A DNA stretch of 64,000 nt, taken from contig SEFZ01000002.1 of assembly GCA_004173185.1 (NCBI GenBank), positions 124,001 to 188,000 of the forward strand, in the 5' to 3' direction. Below, piece after piece: positions 26,831 to 36,257 of this stretch (position 1 is the stretch's first letter; each line of letters begins with the position of its first letter). A model generated the notes under the pieces. That model searched no databases. It saw nothing but the letters and a program-made list of their open reading frames with translations, and had not been told where the DNA came from. This stretch comes from Sphingomonadales bacterium (lineage in GTDB: Bacteria > Pseudomonadota > Alphaproteobacteria > Sphingomonadales > Sphingomonadaceae). The position numbers and the translations under genes were made by a program.

Positions 26831-26930
26831 CGACTTCGGGCGGGGACCTCCCTGCCCAATTCTAAGGCTCAGGCGATCCGCAACGCCTGAAGCTCAAAAA
26901 ACAAGCGGAAATGGAGAGGAAGTTAAAATC

Positions 26931-29420
26931 ATGATGATCCGGAAAGCCAAGGCCGCTTCACTACTGACGGCTTCGTTGCTCGCAATCGCGGCGGTGCCTG
27001 GATATGCGCAGACGGCAACGGAAGCGCAGACCGAGACTCCGGCGAAGGTCGATTCCATCGACTATTCGGACTCCGATATCGTCGTTACCGCCCGTAAGCG
27101 CGAGGAATCGCTGCAGAACGTTCCGGTTGCAGTGACGGCATTCGGTGGCGAGACCCTTCGTGACAAGAACGTCACGGCATTTTACGATTTGCCGACCCAG
27201 ACGCCAGGTCTTCAGGTTCGTACCGCAGGCTCACAGCGCTCGGCTCCGGACTTTTTCATTCGCGGTCAGGGCTCTACCTTTGGCACCGCGGCGGGCGTTT
27301 CGCTCTATTTCGCCAACGCTCCGGCGTTTGACAGCTTTCTGGGAACGAACATCCAATTCTACGACCTGGCTTCGCTCCAGGTGTTGAAGGGGCCTCAGGG
27401 AACGCTGTTCGGACGGGCCACGACGGGTGGCGCGGTCCTGGTCGATCCCAAGCGTCCGACCGACTCGTTCGAGGGCTATCTCGAAGGCACCATTGGCAGC
27501 TACAATCAGCGTGAGCTGACTGGTGCGATCAACATTCCAATCGTCGCGGATCATATCGCGTTTCGCGCTGCGGGAAGCATCGTGCGCCGCGACGGCTTCA
27601 CGACCAATCTCTCCAATGGCCAGGACCTCGATAACAAGCGCAACGAATCCTACCGGCTCGGCCTGACGATCAAGCCGGGCGATGGTTTCGAGACCTATTT
27701 CCTCTTCTCGGGGCAGCATTTCAACGAGAACGGGTCAGGTGCCGTGCTCCTCGACTACAATCGCAATCTGCCGAACTTCAACACCGGTCCAACCGGCGCC
27801 GGTCGTGCGACCGTCAACGCGATCTGCACTGCCACCAATCCGGTGAATCTCGTCGCACGGGCGAGCTGCGTGAGCCAGCGCATCGGGCTGATTGATCAGC
27901 TGGTTTCGGGCTATGCGGTCGAAACGACCCGCCTGGCGACGGGCGGCGATGCAGCCAAGCGGAAGAACCAGGCCTCTGGCCTGCAGTTCCACACCGGCAG
28001 CGTTCAGACGCTCCAGAATGTGACCACGATTTCACCGGGCTCGCTGGGCTTCCTGGGTGACATCACCATCAAGAACATCTTCTCCACGCATCGGACCCGC
28101 GGTGCTGCGACGGGGCGGAGTATCGGTGGATCACAATTCAATAATGCCGTGACCTACAACGGTGTCGATCTCATCAACAACATCCCGACGGTGACCGACA
28201 AATCTGGCGATACCAAGTTCTTCGACCGTTACAGCGAAGAGTTCCAGATCGGTGGTGACCGCCAGGGCTTTAACTGGCTCGTAGGGTACTATCGCGAGCA
28301 ATATGAGCGGCCGTTCCAGTTCTCGCCCATTTTCAACACCTTCAACCTGGCGTTCACGACCCCGCTCGGCGCGCTGCCGACGACCGGATCGATCACGTTG
28401 AATTCGCGCGCCGTTGATCAGGGCTTTTTCGGGCAAACCACGTTTGAGGTGCTGCCGCGACTGAATGTTACGGCCGGATATCGTCATTCGATGGGGGAGC
28501 GCACCTCTCAGAACGCGGTTCCGGTACGGACTGTCGACGGTTTTACCGCACCAGTCGTCCGCGAAACCACTCCGTATTCCGAGAAGGCTGACAGCTACAA
28601 TTTCAGCGTCGATTACAAGCCGATCGACAACCTCCTGCTCTATGTGAGCCATCGCAAGGGCTATAAGCCGGGCGGTGTGAACGCCGTTCCCTCGGCAACG
28701 GTCCCCGGTTATCGGTCTTCTTTCTCGCCAGAGACGCTCAAGGACGTCGAGCTTGGCGGCAAATATACCTGGGATACGGCAGGCATTCGCGGTCGTTCGA
28801 ATATCGCGGTGTATCGCCAATGGTATTCGAACATTCAGCGCAATGAAGTGCTGCCTATCCCCGGCGGCACCAGCGTCTTCACGCAGGTGAACAATATCGC
28901 CGCAGCCGATATTCAGGGCTTTGAATTTGAGAATTCGCTGACCTTCGGCCGGCTCACGCTGACCGCAAACTATGCCTTCACCGATGCCAAATATAAGACG
29001 TATCCGGGCACGGTTACCGACATCAACGGTGTCGTGCATAACCTGATCGACTCGCCGTTCATCGGCACGCCAAAGCATCAGGGAACGCTCGGCTTGCGCT
29101 ACGATGCGATCAGCGATCCGGACATCGGCGAAATCTCCGTCTCGGGCGATTTCTATATGCAGAGCGAAGTCGTGCTCGACGATCAGTTGCTGAAGGACCC
29201 GCGGCGCCTTGGCATCCAGCCGGGCTACGAGAACGTCAATCTGCGCATCGACTGGAAGGGCATTGGCGGCAAGGGGATCGACGCGGCGGTGTTCGTCCGC
29301 AACGTGACCAACGATCTCCATCTAGTCAGCGTGGGCAACCTGATCGACTCGCTTGGTGCACTCAGCGGCATCTATAATGAGCCACGCGTATGGGGGGCTC
29401 AGCTCCGCTTCAGCTGGTAA
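26931..29420 (+). CDS. TonB-dependent receptor 2
   Basis: An 829-residue outer-membrane receptor, with GAGAGGAAG before the tandem ATG start. The signal peptide is M-M-I-R-K-A-K-A-A-S-L-L-T-A-S-L-L-A-I-A-A-V-P-G-Y-A. The TonB box region S-D-I-V-V-T-A-R-K-R-E-E-S-L-Q-N-V-P follows, with plug motif L-K-G-P-Q-G-T-L-F-G-R-A-T-T-G-G and barrel repeat V-S-H-R-K-G-Y-K-P-G-G-V-N. It ends in L-R-F-S-W (terminal aromatic). A strong terminator follows before the amidase. The context (amidase, sulfatases) suggests uptake of a conjugated or desulfated lipophilic molecule. Confidence 0.92.
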   Translation: MMIRKAKAASLLTASLLAIAAVPGYAQTATEAQTETPAKVDSIDYSDSDIVVTARKREESLQNVPVAVTAFGGETLRDKNVTAFYDLPTQTPGLQVRTAGSQRSAPDFFIRGQGSTFGTAAGVSLYFANAPAFDSFLGTNIQFYDLASLQVLKGPQGTLFGRATTGGAVLVDPKRPTDSFEGYLEGTIGSYNQRELTGAINIPIVADHIAFRAAGSIVRRDGFTTNLSNGQDLDNKRNESYRLGLTIKPGDGFETYFLFSGQHFNENGSGAVLLDYNRNLPNFNTGPTGAGRATVNAICTATNPVNLVARASCVSQRIGLIDQLVSGYAVETTRLATGGDAAKRKNQASGLQFHTGSVQTLQNVTTISPGSLGFLGDITIKNIFSTHRTRGAATGRSIGGSQFNNAVTYNGVDLINNIPTVTDKSGDTKFFDRYSEEFQIGGDRQGFNWLVGYYREQYERPFQFSPIFNTFNLAFTTPLGALPTTGSITLNSRAVDQGFFGQTTFEVLPRLNVTAGYRHSMGERTSQNAVPVRTVDGFTAPVVRETTPYSEKADSYNFSVDYKPIDNLLLYVSHRKGYKPGGVNAVPSATVPGYRSSFSPETLKDVELGGKYTWDTAGIRGRSNIAVYRQWYSNIQRNEVLPIPGGTSVFTQVNNIAAADIQGFEFENSLTFGRLTLTANYAFTDAKYKTYPGTVTDINGVVHNLIDSPFIGTPKHQGTLGLRYDAISDPDIGEISVSGDFYMQSEVVLDDQLLKDPRRLGIQPGYENVNLRIDWKGIGGKGIDAAVFVRNVTNDLHLVSVGNLIDSLGALSGIYNEPRVWGAQLRFSW

Positions 29421-29432
29421 CACGATCTAACG

Positions 29433-29476
29433 GCCGGTGCCGCAAGCAAGCCTTGCGGCACCGGCGCTCCTTTTTT
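29433..29476 (+). terminator. Strong intrinsic terminator after TonB receptor 2
   Basis: A perfect 14-bp stem GCCGGTGCCGCAAG/CTTGCGGCACCGGC with a 5-base loop is followed after five bases by TTTTTT. It ends only 14 bases before the amidase start, so amidase expression depends on read-through or another start site. Confidence 0.85.
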
Positions 29477-29489
29477 GAAGGAAGCGCGA

Positions 29490-30950
29490 ATGACCGGAAA
29501 AACTACTCGGCGTGCAATGGTCAAAGGAGCAGCGGCGGCAAGCCTGCTCCCCTTTATACCAGTGGAGAAAGCGATGGCGGCGACAAGCGCGGATGATCTC
29601 ACCTGGCTGCCGGCATGGCGTATCCGAGACCTGATCGCGAAGCGCGAAGTTTCGGCGCTGGAAGTGACCAATCACTTTCTCGGCAGGATACAGTCGCTCG
29701 ATCCCCAACTGCACATGTTCCGCAAATTCGATGTGGATGGCGCGCGCGCGCAAGCTGCCGCGGCGGACGCGGCTGTCAGGAATGGCGCACCTCTGGGAGT
29801 ATTGCACGGCATACCTCTCGCGCTGAAGGAGCATCTTGCGGTTCGCGGTATGCCGTATCTGCGGTTCGAATCGCATTCGGACAGCGTCGGAACCTTCGTA
29901 ACGATGGACCGGGACTCGATCGTTGCCGAGCGGCTGCGGGCTGCGGGCGCGATCATAACCGGCGTGACGGTCATGCCCGGAATGGGCATCGGATCGGGCA
30001 TGCCAGACCTTTCCAGGCATCCGCGGAACCCGTGGAAACCGAACCATGTGCCGGGTTCTTCCAGCGCAGGGAGCGCGGCCGTCGTAGCATCGGGCGCGCT
30101 GCCGATCGCGATCGGATCCGACGGTGGCGGATCCACGCGACTTCCGGCTGCGCTTAACGGCGTGATCGGCGTCCACACGACTGCCGGCCGTCTTGCGAAC
30201 GTTGATTACGAAAAGCCGCATCTGATGCTGACCACCTCGTTCGGCCCGATTGCACGTGACGTCCGCGACTGCGCGCTGGTCATGAAGGCCACTTCCGGTC
30301 CCGATGGGCGCGACATGCTCTCGACGGTGCATGGCGATCCGCCCGACTATCTTGCCTATCTCGATAGAGGCGCGGCGGGCATGAAGGCGGTCTGGACCGA
30401 CGATTACGGCTTCACCGAGGCGCTCGCCGTCGAGCAATCGCCGCGCGTGATCGCGGCGGTACGCGAGGCAGCGAAAAAGGTGACGGCGCTGGACGCCACC
30501 TTCTCGCAGACCAATCAGAGCTGGGAGAGCTTCTGGCCGCATTATCTGGCGACGGATTCGGTCTATAGTGGCGGACAGGCACCGAAACCGACCCCCGAAA
30601 TTCTGCGTGCAGCTTCCGAAGTGCGGATGCGCAACCGGGCGAAGTTCGATGCGCTGCTGCGCGAATATGACGTGCTGATGAGCCCGACGATCCAGTTTAC
30701 CGCGCCGACAGTCGAGCAATGGAATGCGTCGTGGCGCGACGTGCAGAAGTTCGCGCCGACTTACACATCGGACACATTCATGTTCAACTGGCTGGGTCTG
30801 CCGGCGATGTCGATCCCGGTGGGGTTCATCGACGGTATGCCGATCGGGCTACAACTGGTTGGGCCACCCGATAGCGAGCCAAAGCTGTTCCGGCTGGCAC
30901 AGGCCTATCTCAGCCGCTTTCCGCGCAACGAACGACCGCCTGCATCTTGA
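29490..30950 (+). CDS. Tat-exported amidase (amidase-signature family)
   Basis: A 486-residue amidase-signature hydrolase. The N-terminus T-T-R-R-A-M-V-K-G-A-A-A-A-S-L-L is a twin-arginine signal with A-M-A-A as a likely cleavage site, so the enzyme probably acts in the periplasm. The Ser-cisSer-Lys triad is visible: Lys113 in A-L-K-E-H, the G-S-S-S-A-G-S loop at 189-195, and nucleophile Ser215 in G-S-D-G-G-G-S-T-R. GAAGGAAGCGCGA precedes the start. Substrates in the family are amides or esters; removal of an amino-acid conjugate is an attractive but unproven role. The last codons overlap the VOC gene. Confidence 0.87.
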   Translation: MTGKTTRRAMVKGAAAASLLPFIPVEKAMAATSADDLTWLPAWRIRDLIAKREVSALEVTNHFLGRIQSLDPQLHMFRKFDVDGARAQAAAADAAVRNGAPLGVLHGIPLALKEHLAVRGMPYLRFESHSDSVGTFVTMDRDSIVAERLRAAGAIITGVTVMPGMGIGSGMPDLSRHPRNPWKPNHVPGSSSAGSAAVVASGALPIAIGSDGGGSTRLPAALNGVIGVHTTAGRLANVDYEKPHLMLTTSFGPIARDVRDCALVMKATSGPDGRDMLSTVHGDPPDYLAYLDRGAAGMKAVWTDDYGFTEALAVEQSPRVIAAVREAAKKVTALDATFSQTNQSWESFWPHYLATDSVYSGGQAPKPTPEILRAASEVRMRNRAKFDALLREYDVLMSPTIQFTAPTVEQWNASWRDVQKFAPTYTSDTFMFNWLGLPAMSIPVGFIDGMPIGLQLVGPPDSEPKLFRLAQAYLSRFPRNERPPAS

Positions 30951-31477
30951 GGCCGGTCGTCGTCCAGGCGGGGTATGTCGTGACCGACATATTCGCGGCG
31001 ATGGCGCAATGGACCGGCCTGTTCGGGGTCGGTCCGTTCTTCCTCTACCGGATCGGCGACGGAGCGCGGCCGGGCGTGTCGCTATACCGTGGAAAGCCGT
31101 GGCAGTTTGAAGGGCTGATCGCGCTGAGCTTTGATGGCGATCTGCAGATCGAGTTGATCCAGCAGAGCAATGACACGCCCTCGGTCTATACCGAAACCTT
31201 GGCAACGCGTGGCGCGGGCTTCCACCATTTCAAGTGGGAGTTCGAAGACTATGATGCCGCGGTTGCGCACTTCCGTTCACGCGGGATCGAAGCGGCGATG
31301 GAGATTGAGAGTCCGGGCGTGACCCGCGTTACCTATTTCGACACCGTCGCCGAACTGGGCCATTTCGTCGAGCTTGGCGATCCGACCCCTGCGTTCCGCG
31401 AAAGCACCGCGAAGATGCGGCAAATTTGCGCGGCGTGGGACGGCAACGATGCGGTGCGCGAGATGGCGCGCTTCTAG
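30947..31477 (+). CDS. VOC (glyoxalase/dioxygenase-fold) family protein
   Basis: A 176-residue vicinal-oxygen-chelate fold protein. It starts Q-A-G-Y-V-V-T-D-I and contains the paired beta-alpha-beta modules with I-E-L-I-Q-Q (Glu metal ligand) and G-F-H-H-F-K (His ligands), typical of methylmalonyl-CoA-epimerase-like or lactoylglutathione-lyase-like members. The start is TTG overlapping the amidase stop (TTGA), meaning translational coupling. The reaction is unknown; epimerase or isomerase chemistry is as likely as dioxygenase. Confidence 0.75.
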   Translation: MRPVVVQAGYVVTDIFAAMAQWTGLFGVGPFFLYRIGDGARPGVSLYRGKPWQFEGLIALSFDGDLQIELIQQSNDTPSVYTETLATRGAGFHHFKWEFEDYDAAVAHFRSRGIEAAMEIESPGVTRVTYFDTVAELGHFVELGDPTPAFRESTAKMRQICAAWDGNDAVREMARF

Positions 31478-31478
31478 C

Positions 31479-33806
31479 CTATTGGAGCGTGACGGTGACT
31501 CGCCGGATTGCCGAGTCTGTCAGATTCGGTACGCCATAGTCGCTGGTCACGGGCACTCCGGTATCGCGGCCGATATCCAGGGTTTCGCCCAGACCCGCAG
31601 GAATTGCGATCGTGCGCCCGATGCGCCCCGATCCGACCTCGATTCCGTTCACGCTTATCGTCATCGAACCTCCCGCGCGGACACCGCCGTCCGACCGGAA
31701 GCTGAACAGGATTTTGTGCGCTCCGGGGGCAATCGGCGCTGATGCGGCGACGCGAAAAATATCCTCCGGGCGGCGTGAAACAGCCTGATGGGCGATCGGC
31801 ACGCCATCCCTGAGATAGAAACTCCAGCCGCCGAACCAGCTTCCATTTGCAAGCAGCACTCCGTTCGCGCCCGGCACCGTCGCGACATCGACTGCGATCG
31901 TGAAAGACCGTCCCGCGAAGCGAGGCGCAGCTCCCTGCATCACCGATGTATCCGATCCCCAATAATCGAAGGTCGTTCGGGTTTGCGGATGGGCCGCCGC
32001 CGCGTCGCGGCTGCGCAGGACTGCGAAGCGCTCATCGATCGGATAGACTTGATTGCGGCGCGCTTCGGTGTCGAACAGCGCTTGCATCTCCGCCAGCCGC
32101 TTAGGCTCGCGCGCGGCAAGATTGTGTGACTGTCCGAAATCCTTGCTCAGATCGTAGAGTTCCCAGGCCAAAGGCTGCGTGGCCGCTGCGGTGGTTGGGC
32201 GATCCTCCCACGGCATGCGGCGCGGCGCGGTATTGGCCAGCCAATTATTGCTGTAGATCGCGCGATTGCCGAGAACTTCGAAATATTGAGTTCGCGGCGC
32301 CACCGGGCTGTCGGCTGCGAATGTCGGAACCAGGCTGGTGCCATCGACCCGCTGCTGTTCCGTGCCGTCGACCATCTGGGGCAGGGGGATACCGGCGGCG
32401 TCGAGGACCGTCGGCATGATGTCGATTACGTGGCTGAACTGGCTGCGCAATTCGCCCCGCGCCTTAATCCCGTCGGGCCAGCGCACGACCATGCCGTTGC
32501 GCGTGCCGCCAAGATGCGACGCGATCTGCTTGGTCCAGGGAAACGGCGTGTTGAGCGCCCAAGCCCAACCTGCGGGATAATTGCCGTAGACCGTGGGTCC
32601 GCCCATTTCGAGGGCGGATGCGGCGATCCATGCGCTGTCATCGATCGCGCCATTGGCGAGGCGGCCGATCTCATTCGTCATTCCGAGATTGCCAGCCTCC
32701 GCGCTGGCGCCATTATCGCCTTCGATGAACATGACGAGCGTGTTGGCTGACTTGCCCATCCGCTCGAGCTCGTCGAGGATGCGCCCGATCTGTGCGTCCT
32801 GATATGCGAGCATCCCCGCATAGACTTCCATCATATGCGCGTAGCTGCGGCGATCCTGGGGCGAGAGACTGTCCCACGCCTCGATTTCGGCGGGGCGGGG
32901 GCTGAGACGGGTGACGGCAGGGATCACGCCCATAGTCTTCTGCCGTGCGAAGCTCTGCGCTCGCTGCGCGTCCCAGCCTTTGTCGAACTGACCTTTGAAG
33001 CGCGCAATGAAATCGGCAGGCGCCTGATGCGGAGCATGGGTGCTGCCGGGTGCGTAATAGATGAAGAAGGGCTTGCCCGGATCGGCCGCATCCTGGTTGT
33101 GGATCCAGCGGATGGCATCATCGGCAAGGCGCTTGTCGAGCAATTGCGGAGCGCCAGCCGGTTCGGGCTCGACCGGAGTGATGCCGCGATACAGGCGCGG
33201 ACGCCATTGATCGGAATCACCGCCGATAAACCCGTAGAAATATTCGAAGCCGAGCCCCGTCGGCCAATTATCGAACGGGCCAGCCGCAGACTGTTCCCAG
33301 GCCGGCGCATTATGATGCTTGCCGAACATTGCGGTGTTGTACCCGGAAAGCGTGAGCACGCGCGCGATCGTGGCGGCGCTGCGTGGGATCGTGCTCCAAT
33401 AGCCGGGAAAGCCCGTAGCGCCGTCGACGATGTTGCCGGTCGCGACCATGTGATGGTTGCGACCGGTTAGGAGCGATGCGCGCGTCGGCGAGCAGATCGC
33501 AGTGGTGTGGAAGCGGTTATATTTGAGACCTGCATTCGCCAGTCGATCCAGATTGGGCGTAGGCACTGGCCCGCCAAAGGTGCTCGCGGCGGCGAAACCG
33601 ACATCGTCGGTCAGGATGACCAATACGTTCGGTGCCCCCGTGGGTGCGCGCACAGCTTTGGGCCATGCTGGCCGCGATTCCGCATGGGTGGGCGCGACCT
33701 GTCCGGCGAAGGGCTGGGCGGGCACGGGAAGTATCTGCGCGGAAATGGGAAAGGCCCAGGTCGCGCTGAACAGCAGGGTTAGGCGCGACCTGGCACGGCC
33801 CTTCAT
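31479..33806 (-). CDS. Arylsulfatase 1, secreted
   Basis: A 775-residue type I sulfatase. A signal-peptide-like N-terminus (M-K-G-R-A-R-S-R-L-T-L-L-F-S-A-T-W-A-F) is followed by N-V-L-V-I-L-T-D-D-V-G with metal-binding Asp67/Asp68, then the formylglycine motif C-S-P-T-R-A at 105-110, where Cys105 must be converted to formylglycine. A beta-sandwich C-terminal domain (I-S-V-N-G-I-E-V-G-S-G-R-I-G) completes it. It is much longer than classical 530-residue arylsulfatases, matching a group common in sphingomonads. ATGA overlap with arylsulfatase 2 shows translational coupling. Confidence 0.92.
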   Translation of the reverse strand: MKGRARSRLTLLFSATWAFPISAQILPVPAQPFAGQVAPTHAESRPAWPKAVRAPTGAPNVLVILTDDVGFAAASTFGGPVPTPNLDRLANAGLKYNRFHTTAICSPTRASLLTGRNHHMVATGNIVDGATGFPGYWSTIPRSAATIARVLTLSGYNTAMFGKHHNAPAWEQSAAGPFDNWPTGLGFEYFYGFIGGDSDQWRPRLYRGITPVEPEPAGAPQLLDKRLADDAIRWIHNQDAADPGKPFFIYYAPGSTHAPHQAPADFIARFKGQFDKGWDAQRAQSFARQKTMGVIPAVTRLSPRPAEIEAWDSLSPQDRRSYAHMMEVYAGMLAYQDAQIGRILDELERMGKSANTLVMFIEGDNGASAEAGNLGMTNEIGRLANGAIDDSAWIAASALEMGGPTVYGNYPAGWAWALNTPFPWTKQIASHLGGTRNGMVVRWPDGIKARGELRSQFSHVIDIMPTVLDAAGIPLPQMVDGTEQQRVDGTSLVPTFAADSPVAPRTQYFEVLGNRAIYSNNWLANTAPRRMPWEDRPTTAAATQPLAWELYDLSKDFGQSHNLAAREPKRLAEMQALFDTEARRNQVYPIDERFAVLRSRDAAAAHPQTRTTFDYWGSDTSVMQGAAPRFAGRSFTIAVDVATVPGANGVLLANGSWFGGWSFYLRDGVPIAHQAVSRRPEDIFRVAASAPIAPGAHKILFSFRSDGGVRAGGSMTISVNGIEVGSGRIGRTIAIPAGLGETLDIGRDTGVPVTSDYGVPNLTDSAIRRVTVTLQ

Positions 33807-36148
33807 GGCGCAGGCTTCTCGACATTCACCGTAACCCGATCGATCCGGCCGGTGAACGAGAAGGGGGGATCATAAGCGCTGGTCGGCGCGGACCCCATGT
33901 CGGTGCCGATGTTGAACAGCTCGCCGCCCCCCGAATAGCCCGAGCGTACGCGCTGGGTCATTTGTTGGCGCCCGGCCTCGCGGCCGTTGACCGACAGCAC
34001 TGCTTCGCCCTGAAGCGGGCCATTGAGCTGATAGTGCAACTCGACGGTTACGGGGCCTTCCGGCAACGCCTGCGCATCAGCGATTGCGAACCTGCCAAGG
34101 CCGAGGTCGTTATAGTCGTAATGGACCCGGCCATCCTTCACGTAGAAGGAGAAGCCCGCTTCCAGCCCGCCAACCGCCATCAGCACGCCCTGATCGCCTT
34201 TCTTCGCGTCGAAGACGATGCGGATCGTGTAACTGCGGCCGTTGATCGCCGGCATCGTGCGGTCCGAGAGCCCGATCGGACCGGGCATCAGGTACGTGAA
34301 ATCGGTCCGGCTTCCGTTGACGGCGGCGGCCACCCGCGCGCCGCGAACCAGATTATCGTCGATCGGATAGACCTGGTGCGTCCGGGCCTCCTTGTCGAAC
34401 AGCGTCTGCATCTGTTTCAGCCGTTCGGGCTCTTTGGCTGCGAGATTGGTGGTTTCACCCGGATCGTTGCGGAGGTCGTAGAGTTCCCAGCGATCCTCGC
34501 TGAACGGCACGGGGCGCAGGATGTCCCATGCCCGGGCCTTGTGCAGCACCACGGCCTTCCAGCCATCGTGATAGATGCCGCGATTGCCCCAGAGCTCGTA
34601 ATATTGCGTGACCCGGCGGGCCGGTGCGGATGGATTGTCGAAGCTGTAGTTGAGCGCGATGCCGTCGATCGGCTTCTGGGGCACGCCGCCCACGCAATCG
34701 GGCGCGGAAATGCCCGCAGCCTCGAGGATGGTCGGCGCAACGTCTATGAGGTGGCCATATTGGGTGCGGACGCCGCGCTCCTTGATGCCCTTGGGCCAGG
34801 AGACGATCATCGGGACGCGGATGCCGCCGTCGTGCGCGGCCTGCTTGAAATAGCGGAAGGGCGTATTGGCGGCGACGGCCCAGCCGGCCGAATAATGCGG
34901 TGCTGACTTGGGGCCGCCCCAGTCGTCGATATGCTTGAGGCTGGTTTCGAACGGAACCTTCACCCCACTGGCAACCGGAGTCATGTTGAAGGTGCCGTCC
35001 GGGCCGCCCTCGGCGCTGGCGCCATTGTCAGAGGTGACGAAGATCATCGTATTGTCGAGCTTGCCCGCGCGTTCGAGCCCATCGAGGATGCGACCAAACT
35101 CTGCGTCGGCTTCGCTTAGCTGGGCGGCCAGCGCTTCCATCTGCCGGCTGTAAAGACGCTTCTGGTCGGCAGAGAGCGTGTTCCAGGCGGGCAGTTCCGC
35201 CTGCATCGGCGCGATGCGCGTTCCGGCCGGAACCACCTTCATCGCTTTTTGCCGTGCCAGAACGGTGGTGCGATATTTATCCCAGCCCATGTCGAACTTG
35301 CCGCGATAATGGTCGAGCCATGCCTGGCTGGCCTGATGCGGCGAATGGACTGCGCCGGTTGCCCAATACATGTAGAAGGGCCGCTCGGGATCGACCGAGC
35401 TGAGTTGGTCCACATAGTCGATCGCACGATCCGCGAGGTCGCGCGTAAGATAGTAATTCTGGCCGGGCTTGGGCGAGCCGAGAAGTGCGTTACCCTGCCA
35501 AAGGGTCGGCGCGAAATGATCGCTTTCATAGGCGAAAAAGCCGTAATTATGCTCGAAACCCTGACCGCTGGGCCAATAGGTGTAGGGGCCGGTCGGCTTC
35601 AGGTAGCGCGGCGGGATATGATCCCATTTGCCCAGCGCGATCGTCCCATATCCGCGATCGCGCAGGACGCGCGCGGTGGTGGCGACGGAAGCGGGCACTT
35701 CGGCATCGTAGCCGGGATAGCCCATCGCGGTGTTGGCATGCGCCCCCATATGCGCTCCGTGCGCATTGCGTCCGGTCAGCAGCGCGGCGCGCGAGGGGGA
35801 GCAAAGCGGGGTCGAGTGAAAGTTGGTGTAGCGTACGCCACTCGCCGCAAGACGCTCCAGATTGGGGGTCTCGACCAGTCCGCCGAATGCGCTCGAAAGC
35901 CCGAAGCCAACATCGTCCATCAGCCAGATCACGACGTTGGGTGCCCCTGCAGGTGGCTTGATCTCGGCAGGCCAATTTTCCTTGGAGCTGGCAACGTCCG
36001 GGCCAATTTTCCCGGCAAAGGGCGCATCCGCGGCGGTGCAGAACGGCTCGGAGGATGCTGCCGTTTGGACGCTGGGTGTTGCTGCGTGGGCCATGGCGGC
36101 AGAGGCCAGCAACGCAATTAGCAACAGGCGTTTCGCCGGCATTTCCAT
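33803..36148 (-). CDS. Arylsulfatase 2, secreted
   Basis: A 781-residue type I sulfatase, the first gene of the leftward pair. The signal peptide is K-R-L-L-L-I-A-L-L-A-S-A-A-M-A-H-A-A. Metal-site Asp78/Asp79 lie in L-M-D-D-V-G-F-G, and the formylglycine motif is C-S-P-S-R-A with Cys116, followed by L-L-T-G-R-N. The C-terminal beta domain has L-S-V-N-G-R-E-A-G-R. CAGGAGAG precedes two in-frame ATGs; the second (36142) has better spacing. The promoter is shared divergently with arylsulfatase 3 and carries a TRAGT-N6-ACTTA site. Confidence 0.92.
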   Translation of the reverse strand: MEMPAKRLLLIALLASAAMAHAATPSVQTAASSEPFCTAADAPFAGKIGPDVASSKENWPAEIKPPAGAPNVVIWLMDDVGFGLSSAFGGLVETPNLERLAASGVRYTNFHSTPLCSPSRAALLTGRNAHGAHMGAHANTAMGYPGYDAEVPASVATTARVLRDRGYGTIALGKWDHIPPRYLKPTGPYTYWPSGQGFEHNYGFFAYESDHFAPTLWQGNALLGSPKPGQNYYLTRDLADRAIDYVDQLSSVDPERPFYMYWATGAVHSPHQASQAWLDHYRGKFDMGWDKYRTTVLARQKAMKVVPAGTRIAPMQAELPAWNTLSADQKRLYSRQMEALAAQLSEADAEFGRILDGLERAGKLDNTMIFVTSDNGASAEGGPDGTFNMTPVASGVKVPFETSLKHIDDWGGPKSAPHYSAGWAVAANTPFRYFKQAAHDGGIRVPMIVSWPKGIKERGVRTQYGHLIDVAPTILEAAGISAPDCVGGVPQKPIDGIALNYSFDNPSAPARRVTQYYELWGNRGIYHDGWKAVVLHKARAWDILRPVPFSEDRWELYDLRNDPGETTNLAAKEPERLKQMQTLFDKEARTHQVYPIDDNLVRGARVAAAVNGSRTDFTYLMPGPIGLSDRTMPAINGRSYTIRIVFDAKKGDQGVLMAVGGLEAGFSFYVKDGRVHYDYNDLGLGRFAIADAQALPEGPVTVELHYQLNGPLQGEAVLSVNGREAGRQQMTQRVRSGYSGGGELFNIGTDMGSAPTSAYDPPFSFTGRIDRVTVNVEKPAP

Positions 36149-36171
36149 CTCTCCTGTGATCGTTTCTATTT

Positions 36172-36187
36172 TGAGTAGATCGACTTA
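36172..36187. promoter_or_regulatory. TRAGT-N6-ACTTA operator candidate (sulfatase promoter)
   Basis: TGAGT-AGATCG-ACTTA lies in the middle of the 109-bp divergent region between arylsulfatases 2 and 3. The same arms and spacing, TAAGT-N6-ACTTA, occur at the TetR/FGE promoter. It is a candidate site for the TetR regulator at 38530-39198. Confidence 0.45.
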
Positions 36188-36257
36188 TTTTTCGCGTTTA
36201 GTCAAACAGAGAGAGCGAGCATCACAGGTATGATGCTGGCCGATTTGGGAGAGTGCG

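Larger units (their letters stand above)
26388..26930. other. Long leader region before TonB receptor 2
   Basis: 543 bp without an established gene. It contains a CATATGTG-type site about 330 bp before the receptor start and a 49-codon ORF with a strong ribosome-binding site (both listed). A short hairpin GACGCC/GGCGTC lies around 26750. A regulatory leader is plausible; no riboswitch class is recognisable. Confidence 0.5.

Noticed and set aside
26647..26859. Minus-strand frame in the receptor leader
   Set aside because: It has no ribosome-binding site, whereas the plus-strand 49-codon frame has one.
28131..29321. Nearly 400-codon antisense frame in TonB receptor 2
   Set aside because: Same reason: no ribosome-binding site and no domain, opposite a well-supported receptor gene.
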